In this document: piece by piece, positions 35,480 through 45,000 of the stretch
How positions within the stretch are numbered: the first letter of the stretch is position 1
How the letters are laid out: each line of letters opens with the position of its first letter
Assembly: GCF_900100925.1 (NCBI RefSeq)
Contig: NZ_FNKO01000002.1
Span: 1,736,001-1,800,000, forward strand
DNA: 64,000 nucleotides
Direction of reading: 5' to 3'
Origin: Actinopolyspora saharensis
Lineage (GTDB): Bacteria; Actinomycetota; Actinomycetes; Mycobacteriales; Pseudonocardiaceae
Notes under the pieces: model-generated
What the model was told of the DNA's origin: nothing
What the model saw: the letters and a program-made list of their open reading frames with translations, nothing else
Databases searched by the model: none
Made by a program: the position numbers and the translations under genes

Positions 35480-35560
35480 TCTGCGCACTTCCGATGCAGG
35501 GCGCCGACTCACGTGCCGGTTACCCGACCACGCGAGCAAAGCTCTGTTGCGGACTCTCGA
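35480..35560 (+). repeat. Interspersed repeat, module 2 (copy A)
   Basis: Contains TCTGCGCACTTC, then GGCGCCGACTCACGTGCCGG (35500-35519) and CAAAGCTCTG (35537-35546). The same two blocks recur with identical 37-nt spacing at 60034-60053 and 60071-60080, and the first block alone near 22143. Confidence 0.75.
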
Positions 35561-35661
35561 AAAGCAAGGCCCCGAGATCGCCTCTCGGGGGCAGTGACCA
35601 TCCGGTTCGAAGGTAGCGCGGTATCGAGACCACGAGGAGAACGCCGTCACGGGACGGTTCG

Positions 35662-37020
35662 GTGACGTCCACGCGTCGGGGCCGGGGGCTGTCCGCGCTG
35701 GCTCTGACGGTGCTGTGCGTGCTGGCCGGGCTGACGATGCTGCTCGGCTACGCGCACAAGGCCCGCTGCACGGGCCCCACCTTCGACGAGTCGGGCAGCT
35801 CCGGACCGGAGCTGTGGAAGCGCTCCTACGGGGTGGTGTGCTACTCGGACCTGCAGCAGCTGTGGGGCTCGCGGAACCTCGACGAGATGGTCGTGCCGTA
35901 CGTGAACGGCGGGATCACCGACAGCGGGCAGCTGTACGGCGGCGTGGTCGAGTACCCGGTGCTGATCGGTGTGCTCATCTGGCTCGGTTCGCTGCTCGTG
36001 TCCACCGACGCGGGCTTCCTCGCCGCCTCGGCCCTGCTGCTGGCGCCGTTCGGACTGCTCACCGCGTGGTGGCTCGGCCGGTTGAGCAGGTGGCGAGCCC
36101 TGATCTGGGCCTTGGGGCCGCCGCTGGTGCTGTACTCCTTCCACAACTGGGACCTGGCCGCCGCGGCGTGCGCGGTCGCGGCGGTGTACACGGTGCACAG
36201 AGCGGGCAGCGGTCCCCCGCGAAGAGCTGCCGTGTTCGCGGCGGTCCTGCTGGGGCTGGGCGCGGCCGTGAAGTTCTACCCCGGGATTTTCGCGGTTCCG
36301 CTGGCGCTGTACGTGCTCACCGGAGGCCCGCGGGGGGACTCCCCGCCGGAGCGGGCGCGGCGCTTCGACGTGCGCGGCGCGCTGCGCGTGCTCGTCGTGA
36401 CCGCGGGGACCTTCGTGCTGGTGAACCTCCCCTTCGCCGTGCTGGGCTTCCAGGGGTGGCTGGCCTCGTTCCGCTTCCAGATGCAGCGCGCGGTGGACGT
36501 CAGCACCAACTCGATCTGGTACTGGGGGCTGCGCCCGCTGGTGGAGGAGGACCGGTTCGAGTCCCTGGTTGGGGTGCTTTCCCCGGCGCTGATCCTGCTC
36601 TCCTTCGCGCTGGCCTGCTCGCTCGGCATGCGCAGGCGAGCGCTGACGGGGACGTTCCCGTGGATCGCCGTGTCCGCGGCGATGCTGTGCGGGTTCCTGC
36701 TGTTCCACAAGGTGCACTCGCCGCAGTTCGTGCTCTGGTTGCTGCCGTTCTTCGTGCTGCTGCGCGTGCCTGCGGGCTGGGTGGTGGCCTACCTGCTGGC
36801 CGACGCGGCCATGGGGATCGGCTTCTTCCGCTGGATGTACCTGATCAACGCAGAGGAGCCGTACAGCATCTACCAGTCGCTGGCCGCGCAGGCCGTCGTC
36901 ATCGGGGTGTGGGGCCGGGCGGCGTTGCTGGTGGGGCTCTTCGTCGCGTTCCTGCGAGCCCCCGAGACACCGCGGGAGCCCGCCGCGGTGGGATCCGGTG
37001 CTCCCGCGGTGAACTCCTGA
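35662..37020 (+). CDS. GT87-like membrane glycosyltransferase (DUF2029), paralogue 1
   Basis: A 452-residue polytopic membrane protein with about ten helices, of the GT-C class that uses polyprenyl-phosphate mannose or a similar donor at the outer face. The first extracytoplasmic loop contains CYSDLQQLW...EYPVLIGVLIWLG, closely matching CYTDLIPRY...EYPVLTGLFQWVN in the gene at 39614-41305. The later motif AAVKFYPGIFAVPLAL is also shared (ATKLYPLLLLGPVL). The start is GTG 35662. It probably acts in envelope glycan synthesis (arabinogalactan/lipomannan-type). Acceptor and donor are not determinable. Confidence 0.75.
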   Translation: MTSTRRGRGLSALALTVLCVLAGLTMLLGYAHKARCTGPTFDESGSSGPELWKRSYGVVCYSDLQQLWGSRNLDEMVVPYVNGGITDSGQLYGGVVEYPVLIGVLIWLGSLLVSTDAGFLAASALLLAPFGLLTAWWLGRLSRWRALIWALGPPLVLYSFHNWDLAAAACAVAAVYTVHRAGSGPPRRAAVFAAVLLGLGAAVKFYPGIFAVPLALYVLTGGPRGDSPPERARRFDVRGALRVLVVTAGTFVLVNLPFAVLGFQGWLASFRFQMQRAVDVSTNSIWYWGLRPLVEEDRFESLVGVLSPALILLSFALACSLGMRRRALTGTFPWIAVSAAMLCGFLLFHKVHSPQFVLWLLPFFVLLRVPAGWVVAYLLADAAMGIGFFRWMYLINAEEPYSIYQSLAAQAVVIGVWGRAALLVGLFVAFLRAPETPREPAAVGSGAPAVNS

Positions 37021-37105
37021 CTCGCGCTCCTGGGCCCTCGGTCGGTGACGCAGGCCCGGCGGGGGTTCGCGACCTGCCCGCGGCGAGCCGTTGGATACTC
37101 GGCTC

Positions 37106-37561
37106 ATGTGCGGTTTCTGGTCGTTCCGTCCGGCGAGGCCCGAGGACGCCGAGTGGCTGGTCGAGTTGAAGGAGCAGGCCATGCGCCCCGATCTGGAACG
37201 TCTGGGGGTGTGGGACCGCGAGCGGGTGCGGCAGCGCTTCTTCGACGAGTTCGTCCCGGCCAACAGCCGCGTGGTGCTGCTGGACGACTCGGCCGCGGGC
37301 ATGATCGCGGTGCGTCCCGAACCGGACGCGCAGTGGGTCGAGCACTTCTATCTGCACCCGTGGGCGCGGGGACGGGGGATAGGCGGTCGGGTGTTGAGCA
37401 GCGTGCTGGAGCTGCACCGCGACCACCGCCCGTTCCGGCTGCTGGTGGTCCGCGGCAGCGCCGCGCGACGGCTCTACGAGAGGCACGGTTTCGTGCACGA
37501 GCACGACGAAGGGGTCGATCAGGTGCTGACTACCGTCGAGCACCGGCGAGCCGCCTCGTAG
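37106..37561 (+). CDS. GNAT family N-acetyltransferase
   Basis: A 151-residue GNAT protein with the CoA loop in HPWARGRGIGGRVLSSVLEL and the final motif SAARRLYERHGFVHE. ATG 37106 stands 7 nt after GATACT (leaderless). An in-frame TTG at 37091 falls inside the promoter and is rejected. The acceptor is unknown. Confidence 0.82.
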   Translation: MCGFWSFRPARPEDAEWLVELKEQAMRPDLERLGVWDRERVRQRFFDEFVPANSRVVLLDDSAAGMIAVRPEPDAQWVEHFYLHPWARGRGIGGRVLSSVLELHRDHRPFRLLVVRGSAARRLYERHGFVHEHDEGVDQVLTTVEHRRAAS

Positions 37562-37626
37562 AACTCCTCCGCGCGCTGCTCACGGCGACCCGGTCGCCCC
37601 GGGGAGCCGATTCCCACCTTCCGCGG

Positions 37627-38589
37627 TCAGCCGTCCGCGTACAGCTCGGCGAGCTCGCGGGCGCCCCGGGCCGCCTCGGCCCTGGCCTCGGGCGGTTCGA
37701 GCACTTCGGCGTCGGCGCCGAACTGGAGCAGCTGGCGCACCGCTCCCAGGGCGGGGCAGTGCAGCTCGATCTCCGTCCACTCCCCGGTGCTGTGCTCGCC
37801 CTCGGGGCGCACGCTCATGCGCGATCCGATGATCCTGCCCGCCATGTCCAGCCGGTGAGTGCGCATCCGGGCCCGCACGCGGACCAGCTCGGGCCGCTCC
37901 TGCACGTCGCGCCGCAACTTCTCCCAGACCTCGGCCAGTGACACGTCCCGGTGACGCGCCGCTCGCCCGGTGAGCTCGGTGCGCGCTATCCGGTCGGCCC
38001 GGAACAGTCGCGGCGAGCGCCGGTGGTCGGCGACCAGGTACCACACGCCCGCTTTGCAGACCAGCCCGTACGGGTCCACCGCGTACTCGCGGGTGGTGGT
38101 CTCCCCGCTGTGCCGGTACTCGATGCGGACTCCGCTGTCGGAGAGCACGGCCGAGTGCAGCAGGTCGAGCTCGGCCGGCGGTCGCGCGTCGCTCATCCAG
38201 CGGTCCGGGTCGACGAGCACGCGCCCGCTGGTGCGTTCCGCGGTGGGCCGGTGGGTTTCCGGAAGAGCGCTGAGCACTTTGCGCAGCGCCGAGCCCAGCG
38301 CCCCGCTCAACCCGAGGGCGCCGTGGACGTTGCCGGTGGCGGGCACGAAGAGCGCTCGTGCCTCGTCGGGGGTGAGCCCGCTGACGTCGGTGCGAAACCC
38401 CGACAGCAGGCGAACGCCGCCGTTCCGGCCGCGCTCGGTGTAGACCGGCACGCCCGCGGCGGACAGCGCCTCCACGTCGCGGTGGATCGTGCGCGGGGAG
38501 ACCTCGAGCCGCCCGGCCAGCTCGGTGGCGCGCGCTCTCCTCTCGACCTGCAGGATCAGCAGGATCGCCAGCAGTCGATCTGATTTCAC
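37627..38589 (-). CDS. WYL-domain transcriptional regulator (HTH_11/DeoR-like)
   Basis: A 320-residue YafY-type regulator. The N-terminal winged helix (VKSDRLLAILLILQVERRAR, then VSPRTIHRDVEALSAAGVPV) is followed by a WYL ligand-sensing domain (EYAVDPYGLVCKAGVWYLVADH) and the C-terminal WCX region. The GTG at 38587-38589 lies behind GGAGGCCGGAGCC. It is divergent from the maleylpyruvate-isomerase-like gene at 38707. The perfect dyad GACAG-TTC-CTGTC (38645-38657) in the 117-bp spacer is a candidate operator controlling both genes. Confidence 0.86.
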   Translation of the reverse strand: MKSDRLLAILLILQVERRARATELAGRLEVSPRTIHRDVEALSAAGVPVYTERGRNGGVRLLSGFRTDVSGLTPDEARALFVPATGNVHGALGLSGALGSALRKVLSALPETHRPTAERTSGRVLVDPDRWMSDARPPAELDLLHSAVLSDSGVRIEYRHSGETTTREYAVDPYGLVCKAGVWYLVADHRRSPRLFRADRIARTELTGRAARHRDVSLAEVWEKLRRDVQERPELVRVRARMRTHRLDMAGRIIGSRMSVRPEGEHSTGEWTEIELHCPALGAVRQLLQFGADAEVLEPPEARAEAARGARELAELYADG

Positions 38590-38644
38590 GGCTCCGGCCT
38601 CCGCTCGTCGCGTCCGGTCCGCACCAGAATGCCGGAGGAAACAC

Positions 38645-38657
38645 GACAGTTCCTGTC
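38645..38657. promoter_or_regulatory. Candidate WYL-regulator operator
   Basis: GACAG (38645-38649) and CTGTC (38653-38657) form a perfect inverted repeat around TTC, in the middle of the short divergent spacer. The position strongly suggests a regulatory role; the bound protein is inferred. Confidence 0.5.
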
Positions 38658-38706
38658 CGGTTTCCGCGCGAGACTCGGCCGCGACACGATCGGAGAGGAG
38701 GACCGG

Positions 38707-39291
38707 ATGAGCACCATGGCGGACCCGCGCCCCTGGTTGAGCGGGGCCACGGAACAGCTGTCCACACTGGTGGCCGAAGTGCGGCCCGCCCAGTTGGAGG
38801 CGCCGACGCCCTGCACGGAGTTCGACGTTCGGGCGCTGCTGGATCACGTGGTCGTGATGACCGGGTGCTACGCGAACCTCGGAGCGGGCGAGACCGATGC
38901 CGCGGCCGCCACCCCGCCGCCGCGGAACGCGGGTGACCGAGAGTGGGCCGAGGTCTACGCCGCGGAGGCCGCGCGGTTGAACGAGGCCTGGGCCGACGGA
39001 GCCGCGCTCGACAGGAAGATGTCGCTGCCCTGGGGAGAGCTGCCTGGGCGGGAAGCGCTGCTCGGATGCCTGCTGGACACAGTGACCCACAGCTGGGACC
39101 TCGCCCGGGCGCTGGGGATCGAGGACGACCGGCTGGACGAGGAACTGGCCGAGAAGACCCTGGAGGTGGCGCGGGAGATCATGCCCGCCGAGCGGCGCGG
39201 ACGGCCGACACCGTTCGAACCGGTGCGGCCCGTCGAGCCGGAAGCACCGGCGGCCCGGAGGTTGGCGGCCTGGTTGGGGCGTTGGCCTTGA
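38707..39291 (+). CDS. TIGR03086 / mycothiol-dependent maleylpyruvate-isomerase-like protein
   Basis: A 194-residue helical-bundle protein of the DinB-like superfamily. The metal-binding histidines fall in the usual places: DHVVVMTG near the N-terminus and DTVTHSWDLARALG in the middle. The N-terminal PAQLEAPTPCTEFDVRALLDHV is diagnostic of TIGR03086. Family members use mycothiol, the actinobacterial thiol, in isomerase or S-transferase reactions. ATG 38707 has GAGGAGGACCGG upstream. Copy B of the interspersed repeat begins 41 nt after the stop codon. Confidence 0.8.
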   Translation: MSTMADPRPWLSGATEQLSTLVAEVRPAQLEAPTPCTEFDVRALLDHVVVMTGCYANLGAGETDAAAATPPPRNAGDREWAEVYAAEAARLNEAWADGAALDRKMSLPWGELPGREALLGCLLDTVTHSWDLARALGIEDDRLDEELAEKTLEVAREIMPAERRGRPTPFEPVRPVEPEAPAARRLAAWLGRWP

Positions 39292-39613
39292 AGCCTCCAG
39301 GTCCGGGGTGCCGGTGGCCTAGCGGGTCACTTGGCGGAACCTCAGTCGGCGCCCGGCTGCGGGTGCCCCGACATCGGGTAGCGACCTACACAACGTCGGG
39401 GCCGTCCTCGCCGGGCACTCGACTGAGAACCCGCGGCGGTGCCGATGGCTTAGGCTCACAGCGCTCGCGTTGGGGTGGCGCCCTGGTCGGGAGTTTCCGT
39501 CCCGGTTTCGTGGTGGCTCGGTTGCCCCGCGGCGGTGCCGACTGCCTGGGGCTCGTGAGCACCTGTGTCGGGCCCGTCCGGAGAGGCGGCCGGGCGGGCC
39601 CGTTCGGGGGCGA
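39292..39613 (+). other. Convergent intergenic region filled by repeat copy B
   Basis: This 322-bp space between two convergent genes is mostly repeat copy B (39332-39505) and a further partial duplicate of its tail (39525-39554). No gene is supported. Confidence 0.6.
39332..39505 (+). repeat. Interspersed structured repeat, copy B (module 1)
   Basis: Nested arms are CTCAGTCG/CGACTGAG (39341-39348 / 39420-39427), CCGGC/GCCGG (39353-39357 / 39410-39414), CCCCGAC/GTCGGGG (39366-39372 / 39395-39401) and GTAG/CTAC (39378-39381 / 39386-39389). It ends with the conserved tail GAACCCGCGGCGGTGCCGA. The block CCCCGCGGCGGTGCCGACTG recurs again at 39525-39544. Confidence 0.87.
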
Positions 39614-41305
39614 TCAGCTCGTGCGCGGAGGGCGGGACGGCACCGGTGAGCTCGCCCGACCGATTCGGAGCCTGTCCGGAAGGGACGGCGCGGGCAGCAC
39701 GAACCGGTCCCGCGTGCCGTCGAGGAACCCGCCGTGCGGGTCGGCCGTGAGCGTCCGGCGCACCTTGTCCTTGCCCGGGCGCAGGATCTCCCCGACGATG
39801 AGCGCGCAGATCACCACGACCATCGCGTCGCGCACCAGTACCGCCCCGAGGAACCAGCCCTCGGGCAGTCCCTTGTTCGAGGTCCCCAGGAAGTAGTACA
39901 TCCGAGGGGCCCAGACGGCGGCGTCGACGAGCATCCAGCTGATCAGCAGCCTCCAGCGCGGTACGGCCAGCACTGCCAGCGGCACCAGCCACAGCGAGTA
40001 CTGCGGACTCCACACCTTGTTGGTCAGCAGGAAAACCGCGACGACGAGGAAGCACAGCTGGGCCAGTCTGGGACGCACCGGTGCGGACAGCCCCAGCCAG
40101 GCGATCAGCGCGCAGCCGGTCAGCAGCAGCGCGAAGCTGACCGCGTTCAACACCGCGGGAACCTCGCCGTGGGAGAGCGGGCCGTCGAAACCTGCCCAGC
40201 CGGTGTAGTGCATCAACGCGTTGTACAGCGAGTCCGGATCGGCCGGACGGGTGTTGTTGAGCCGGAAGAACTCCCACCAGCCACGTGGGAACAGCACCAT
40301 GATCGGCAGGTTCACGACCAGCCACGAACCGAGCGCGGCGATCAGGCAGCGCAGCCCTTCGCGGATTCTTCCCGCCCGCAGGGAGAGCACGAGCACCGGG
40401 CCGAGCAGCAGCAGGGGGTAGAGCTTGGTGGCCGCGCCGAGGCCGAGCAGCACTCCCGCCAGCCCCACGCGTCTGCGCGCCCAGGCGAGCAGTCCCGTGG
40501 TGGCCAGCGCGGTGGCCAGCGCGTCGAAGTTGGTGAAGGCGTGCACGAACACCAGCGGTGAGATGGCCGCCAGCGCGGCGTCCCAGATCCGGAACCGGCA
40601 CAGCCGGGTCAGCGCCCACACCGTGACCAGCCAGGCGCAGGCCAGCCAGAACGCGCTGATGTCGAAGTAGACCACACTGGACGCCGAGGTGGGCAGCAGT
40701 CCGTACTGCGCCAGGCTCGTCCAGCCGTCGGTGAACTTGGCGTTGACCCACTGGAACAACCCGGTCAGCACCGGGTACTCCATGTAGCGGACCTGCTGCT
40801 GCGGTGTCCCCCGGTTCTCCACCCAGGAGGTCTTGTACGGGAAGGCGTCGTCGGAGGCCAGGTCGCCTTTTTCGTAGCGGGGGATGAGGTCGGTGTAGCA
40901 CAGCGCGGTGTACTGGCGGTGCTGGCGCCAGTCGACCGACTGGTGACCCTGCCCGGTCTCGTAGGTCTGCGTGCAGGGAGCCTTGAGCAACCAACCCGAG
41001 GCGAGCAGCAGCACCGCGAGCAGCAGGATCACTCGCAGTGGTGTCCAGAACCACTGCCTGCCGATCTGGGCGTGTCTGCCGAGCCCGCCGCCGAAGGGTT
41101 TGCTGAGCTCGGCGGCGAGCGGCTCCGTCCAGGTGGGAGCCACCCGTTGGGCCGGGCCGAGCGAGTCGTTGTCCACGGGAGCGGATTGCCGCGGCCGCCG
41201 GTTCTCGGCGGTTTCCGCTCTGGTTCGCCGCTGGCTCCCGGAGTCCGCCGTGGGCCGCTCGTTCGGTGGTTGCTCGGGTTGATCCGGCTCGGACACGGTC
41301 CGCAT
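39614..41305 (-). CDS. GT87-like membrane glycosyltransferase, paralogue 2
   Basis: A 563-residue polytopic protein with a charged cytoplasmic N-terminus (about 85 residues) and roughly ten membrane helices. The first large loop holds CYTDLIPRYEKGDLASDD and MEYPVLTGLFQWVNAKF. Mycobacteria have a comparable membrane protein next to ponA1. It shares its loop pattern with the gene at 35662. A role as a lipid-linked-sugar-dependent glycosyltransferase in the envelope is inferred from the family. It follows the small membrane gene at 41375 and ponA on the same strand. Confidence 0.75.
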   Translation of the reverse strand: MRTVSEPDQPEQPPNERPTADSGSQRRTRAETAENRRPRQSAPVDNDSLGPAQRVAPTWTEPLAAELSKPFGGGLGRHAQIGRQWFWTPLRVILLLAVLLLASGWLLKAPCTQTYETGQGHQSVDWRQHRQYTALCYTDLIPRYEKGDLASDDAFPYKTSWVENRGTPQQQVRYMEYPVLTGLFQWVNAKFTDGWTSLAQYGLLPTSASSVVYFDISAFWLACAWLVTVWALTRLCRFRIWDAALAAISPLVFVHAFTNFDALATALATTGLLAWARRRVGLAGVLLGLGAATKLYPLLLLGPVLVLSLRAGRIREGLRCLIAALGSWLVVNLPIMVLFPRGWWEFFRLNNTRPADPDSLYNALMHYTGWAGFDGPLSHGEVPAVLNAVSFALLLTGCALIAWLGLSAPVRPRLAQLCFLVVAVFLLTNKVWSPQYSLWLVPLAVLAVPRWRLLISWMLVDAAVWAPRMYYFLGTSNKGLPEGWFLGAVLVRDAMVVVICALIVGEILRPGKDKVRRTLTADPHGGFLDGTRDRFVLPAPSLPDRLRIGRASSPVPSRPPRTS

Positions 41306-41374
41306 GTTACGGAGCGGCCGAAGCGCGGGTGAGCGCGGCCGGTGGTCATCGGGCCGCTCGCCCGCGGTGGACGG

Positions 41375-41818
41375 TCATGCGGGTGCGTCGTGTCGGTGGG
41401 GTGGTTCGCGGTGGTTTCTGCGGGCGAGGTGCGCGGCTGTGAGGGCGCAGGCCGCTGCTGCGATCAGGAAGGCGTACAGCAGCGGGGCGACGTGGTCGGG
41501 GACGAGGTCCGTGGTGTTGCCGTTCGCCCACACGCATTCGGCGCTCGGCGGGAACAGGCCGTAGTCGATCCGCTCGAAGCCACGCCCGCGAGGTCCTCCC
41601 CGCGAGGAGAGCAAACACCTCTCCGCCACATCCAGTCCGGCGAACTTGTGCCAAGACCCCCAGCAGTACGTGAGGGCTGCGAGACAGAGGAAGATCACCG
41701 CCCCGTCCGCGGGGGCTCTGATCGGTCGGCGACTACCCGTGATCAAGAGGTGTAGGACCGTAACCACGAGTACGCACAGGACAACCAGCGGCAGCAGCAG
41801 GAGAGCGACCAAGAGCAC
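41375..41818 (-). CDS. Small polytopic membrane protein
   Basis: A 147-residue protein with three predicted membrane helices: LLVALLLLPLVVLCVLVVTVL at the N-terminus, GAVIFLCLAALTYCWGSWH in the middle, and APLLYAFLIAAAACALTAAH near the C-terminus. Three Cys occur in or near the second helix and the following loop. GTG 41816-41818 is preceded by AGGAGGTTCAG. I do not recognise a family. Its place between ponA and a membrane glycosyltransferase suggests an envelope role. Confidence 0.68.
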   Translation of the reverse strand: MLLVALLLLPLVVLCVLVVTVLHLLITGSRRPIRAPADGAVIFLCLAALTYCWGSWHKFAGLDVAERCLLSSRGGPRGRGFERIDYGLFPPSAECVWANGNTTDLVPDHVAPLLYAFLIAAAACALTAAHLARRNHREPPHRHDAPA

Positions 41819-41921
41819 CTGAACCTCCTGTCCGTCCGCTCCCGCGGACTCGCCGATGTGGACGGGCCACCGCGGACATCATCGGACGACCGCCCACGCC
41901 GCGTCGAGCGGCGGTGACGAA

Positions 41922-41955
41922 AGGAGCGCGGCCGGTCGGAATCGGCCGCGCTCCT
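41922..41955 (-). terminator. 13-bp perfect hairpin after ponA
   Basis: AGGAGCGCGGCCG (41922-41934) and CGGCCGCGCTCCT (41943-41955) pair perfectly around an 8-nt loop, 72 nt past the ponA stop codon. This is a clear terminator candidate. Confidence 0.72.
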
Positions 41956-42026
41956 GGTCACGCGCTCTGTTCGGGTGTGCGGACTCCGGAAGTCACGACG
42001 CCTCGTGCTCCGGTCGAGCCCACGGG

Positions 42027-45000
42027 CTAACCGTAGCTGGGGTCACGACGGTTCTCCTCCGGTCTCCCCTGAGCGTTCGGTCCCTCTTCGTCCTCGCTGT
42101 TGCCGTTGCCCGGATTCTCCTCGCCCGCTTCGCAGCCGGTGTCCCAGTACGGGTTGCAATCGGAGGTCTCCGTGGGCTCGGACGTGGAGCTCGGCGGCTC
42201 GCTGCTCGTGGAGCTCGGCGGGTTGCTGCTCGAGGAGGGCGGCTCACTGCTCGAGGAGGGCGGTTCGCTGCTCTCGCTCGCCGACTCCGAGGTCTCCGAG
42301 GTCGACATCGGTGGGGTGGTGTACTGCCCGATCTTCTCGCTCGGCTTCGGCAGCTGCTCGACCGACTTGCCCTCGTGATAGGCGTTCATGAACTGCTGCC
42401 AGATGTCCCCGGGCAGATCGGCCCCGTAGATGTCGCTTCCGGCCTTGTTCAGCACCGCCTCGGGGCCGTTCTTGGTCTCGGCGTTCATGGACACCGCCGT
42501 GGACAGCTGCGGGGTGTAGCCCACGTACCAGGCTCGCGCATTGTGTCCGGTGTCACCCAGCTGGTGCGTTCCGCTCTTGGAAGCCACCGGCCGGTTGCCG
42601 TCCAGGGTCAGGTGGGAGTGCTCGGCCACGTCGAGCATGCTCTGGGTCACGTTGGCCGCGATGTTGCGGCTCTCGGACGAGCTCGTCGAGAACGCGTTCT
42701 CCGGGTTGTCGTTGAAGTTCTCGACGAGTTCGCCGTCGCTGGTGACGACCTTCTTGACGAAGTTGGGTTCGGCCCGCTTCCCGTCGGCGAAGGCCCCGTA
42801 GGCATTGGCCATGTTGGTCGTGGTCACCGGGTAGGAACCCAGCGCGATGCCGAGGTTCGTCCGACCGGTCTTGTGGTCGACCAGCGTCTCGGTCGTCTCA
42901 CCGTTCGCGGTGCGCTCCTCCGGGATGCCCGCCTGGTGCGCGGCCGCGGCGACCTTCTCGGGCCCGAACTTGGCGGCCATGTTCACGAAGGCGGTGTTCA
43001 CCGAGTTCGTGGTCGCCTCGCGCACCCCGCAGTGCTTGGGGTGCTCGCAATCGACCCCGGCCGCGTTGGCGTACTCGGTCCCCCAGATGGTCTGGTTGTC
43101 GGAACCGTCGTAGACCTCGCCGATGCCGTAGCCCTGCTTCAGGCCCGCCGCCGTGACGAACGGCTTGAACGAGGACCCCGCCGGCTGCGGGTAGCTCGCC
43201 CAGTCCCGGCCGACCGAGTTTCCGCCGTAGTAGGCCCGCACGGCCCCCGTCTCGGGGTCCACGGCGGACAGAGCCGGGATGAGTCTGTCCGGCTGGTCCT
43301 GCATCACCTGCTTGACGGTGCTCTCCGCCGCCTGCTGGGCCGTCTTGTCCAGAGTGGTCACCACGCGCAGTCCCTGGCTGGTCATCTCACCCTGGGTGTA
43401 GCCGTGCTCCTCCAGCTCGCTGATGACGCGCTGCTTGATGTGCAGCTGGACGGGCGTGATGGAAGTGGTCCAGGCCCACATCGGCTCGGTCTTGGGCATG
43501 CTCATGCTCTGCGGGTCCTTGGAGCCGAGCCAGCCCTCGTCGGCCATCTGGCCGATGACGTAGTTCCAGCGATCCTGGGACCGCTGCGGATCGACCCTGG
43601 GGTCGTTGCCCTTCGGGAGCTGCACCATCCCGGCGAGCACGGCGGACTCGGCGGCGTTGAGCTCGCTGGGCTTCTTGTCGAAGTAGGCGTCCGCCGCGTT
43701 GGAGATCCCGTAGGCGCCCCGGCCGTAGTAGGCGGTGTTGAGGTAGGCCTTCAGGATCGTGTTCTTGTCGTACTGGTTGGTCATCTTGAACGCCCGCACG
43801 ACCTCGGTGAACTTGCGCTTCACCGAGTGGCTGTCCTTGCCGGTGCTGAGCTTGACGTACTGCTGGGTGATGGTCGACCCACCGCCCTGGCCACCGGAGA
43901 GCTGGTTGTACACGGCCCGGGCGATGCCGCTGACCGAGAAGCCCGGGTTGCTGTAGAAGTCCGCGTCCTCGGCGGCCATGGTGGCGTGGCGCATCTCGGG
44001 GGAGACCTCGTCGAGGCTGTCGATCAGCACTCGGTTTTCGCCCTCGGCCGGCGAGAACTTGTTCAGCAGACTTCCGTCCGAGTAGTTGACCACCAGGCTG
44101 GTGTTGTAGTTCGCGGCGGTCTCCTGGGGAGAGGTGATGTCGAAGGTGAAGTAGCACCAGGCGAACACCGCCGCCGGGGTCACGATCATCAGCGCCGCTG
44201 CCACGTAGCAGGTGCGGCGGAGTCTGCGCCAGAGCTTTCGGCGTCCGTGTTTCTTGCGGGCGGCGTTCATGTCGTCATCCGGGTCCTCGGGTGGGTCGAA
44301 GTCGTCGTCGAAGTCGAAGTCCTCGTCGTGCTCGCGCTCGTCGGCGTAGCTCTCGGGGGCGGAGTGGTAACCGCTGTCGAAGTCGTCCTCGTACGGATCG
44401 TCGTCCGTGTAGTAGTTGTACCCGCCCTGAGCCGCGCGGTGGGTGATCAACCCGGGATCGCTGTCGGAATCCTCGTCCCCCACCCGGGTGGGCTCGGAGG
44501 CGGACGGCGGCTGCCCGCTCTCGGCGCCGAGCAGGGAGGTGGATTCGGTGGAGTCGCGGTTCCCGGAGCTCCCGGAACCGGCTGCTCCCGCCGCGCCCGC
44601 GGCTCCACCGGCAGCACCAGCGGCACCAGCAGCACCAGCAGCACCGGCGGCTCCCGCGGCTCCGCCCAGAGCCGCGGCGACACCTCCCGCGCCCGCGGAG
44701 GGGCCGGGGTGGCGACGCGTCCTGTCCTGCTGCTCGTTCTCCGGGGAGGGCACCGACGCGATGTGCTCGGTCGGCTGTTCGCCCGGGTCGTCCGGTCGCC
44801 CGGTGTGCGGAGTTCGGGCGGTCGGCGGCTGCCCACCGGGAACCACCGGCGGGGTCTTCCGGGTGGGCGCATCGTCCGGCGGTGGTCCCTGTGCGGGGCC
44901 CTGCGCGGAAGCGTTCAGCGTCTCGTCACCGGTGCGGCCGGGGCGCTCGGGAGGCGTTGCCGCGGAGTTCGCGGGACCGCGCGGGTCCTGCCCGGAGGGC

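Larger units (their letters stand above)
35247..35661 (+). other. Intergenic region filled by repeat copy A
   Basis: The 415-bp space between nfo and the GT87 gene is occupied by the first module (35282-35457) and second module (about 35480-35560) of the interspersed repeat. Nothing else coding is seen. A GTG start for the downstream gene lies at its right end. Confidence 0.6.

Noticed and set aside
35600..35625. Possible tRNA T-arm (GGTTCGAA near 35611)
   Set aside because: No acceptor stem, anticodon arm or D-arm can be paired around it; no tRNA gene was found anywhere in the window.
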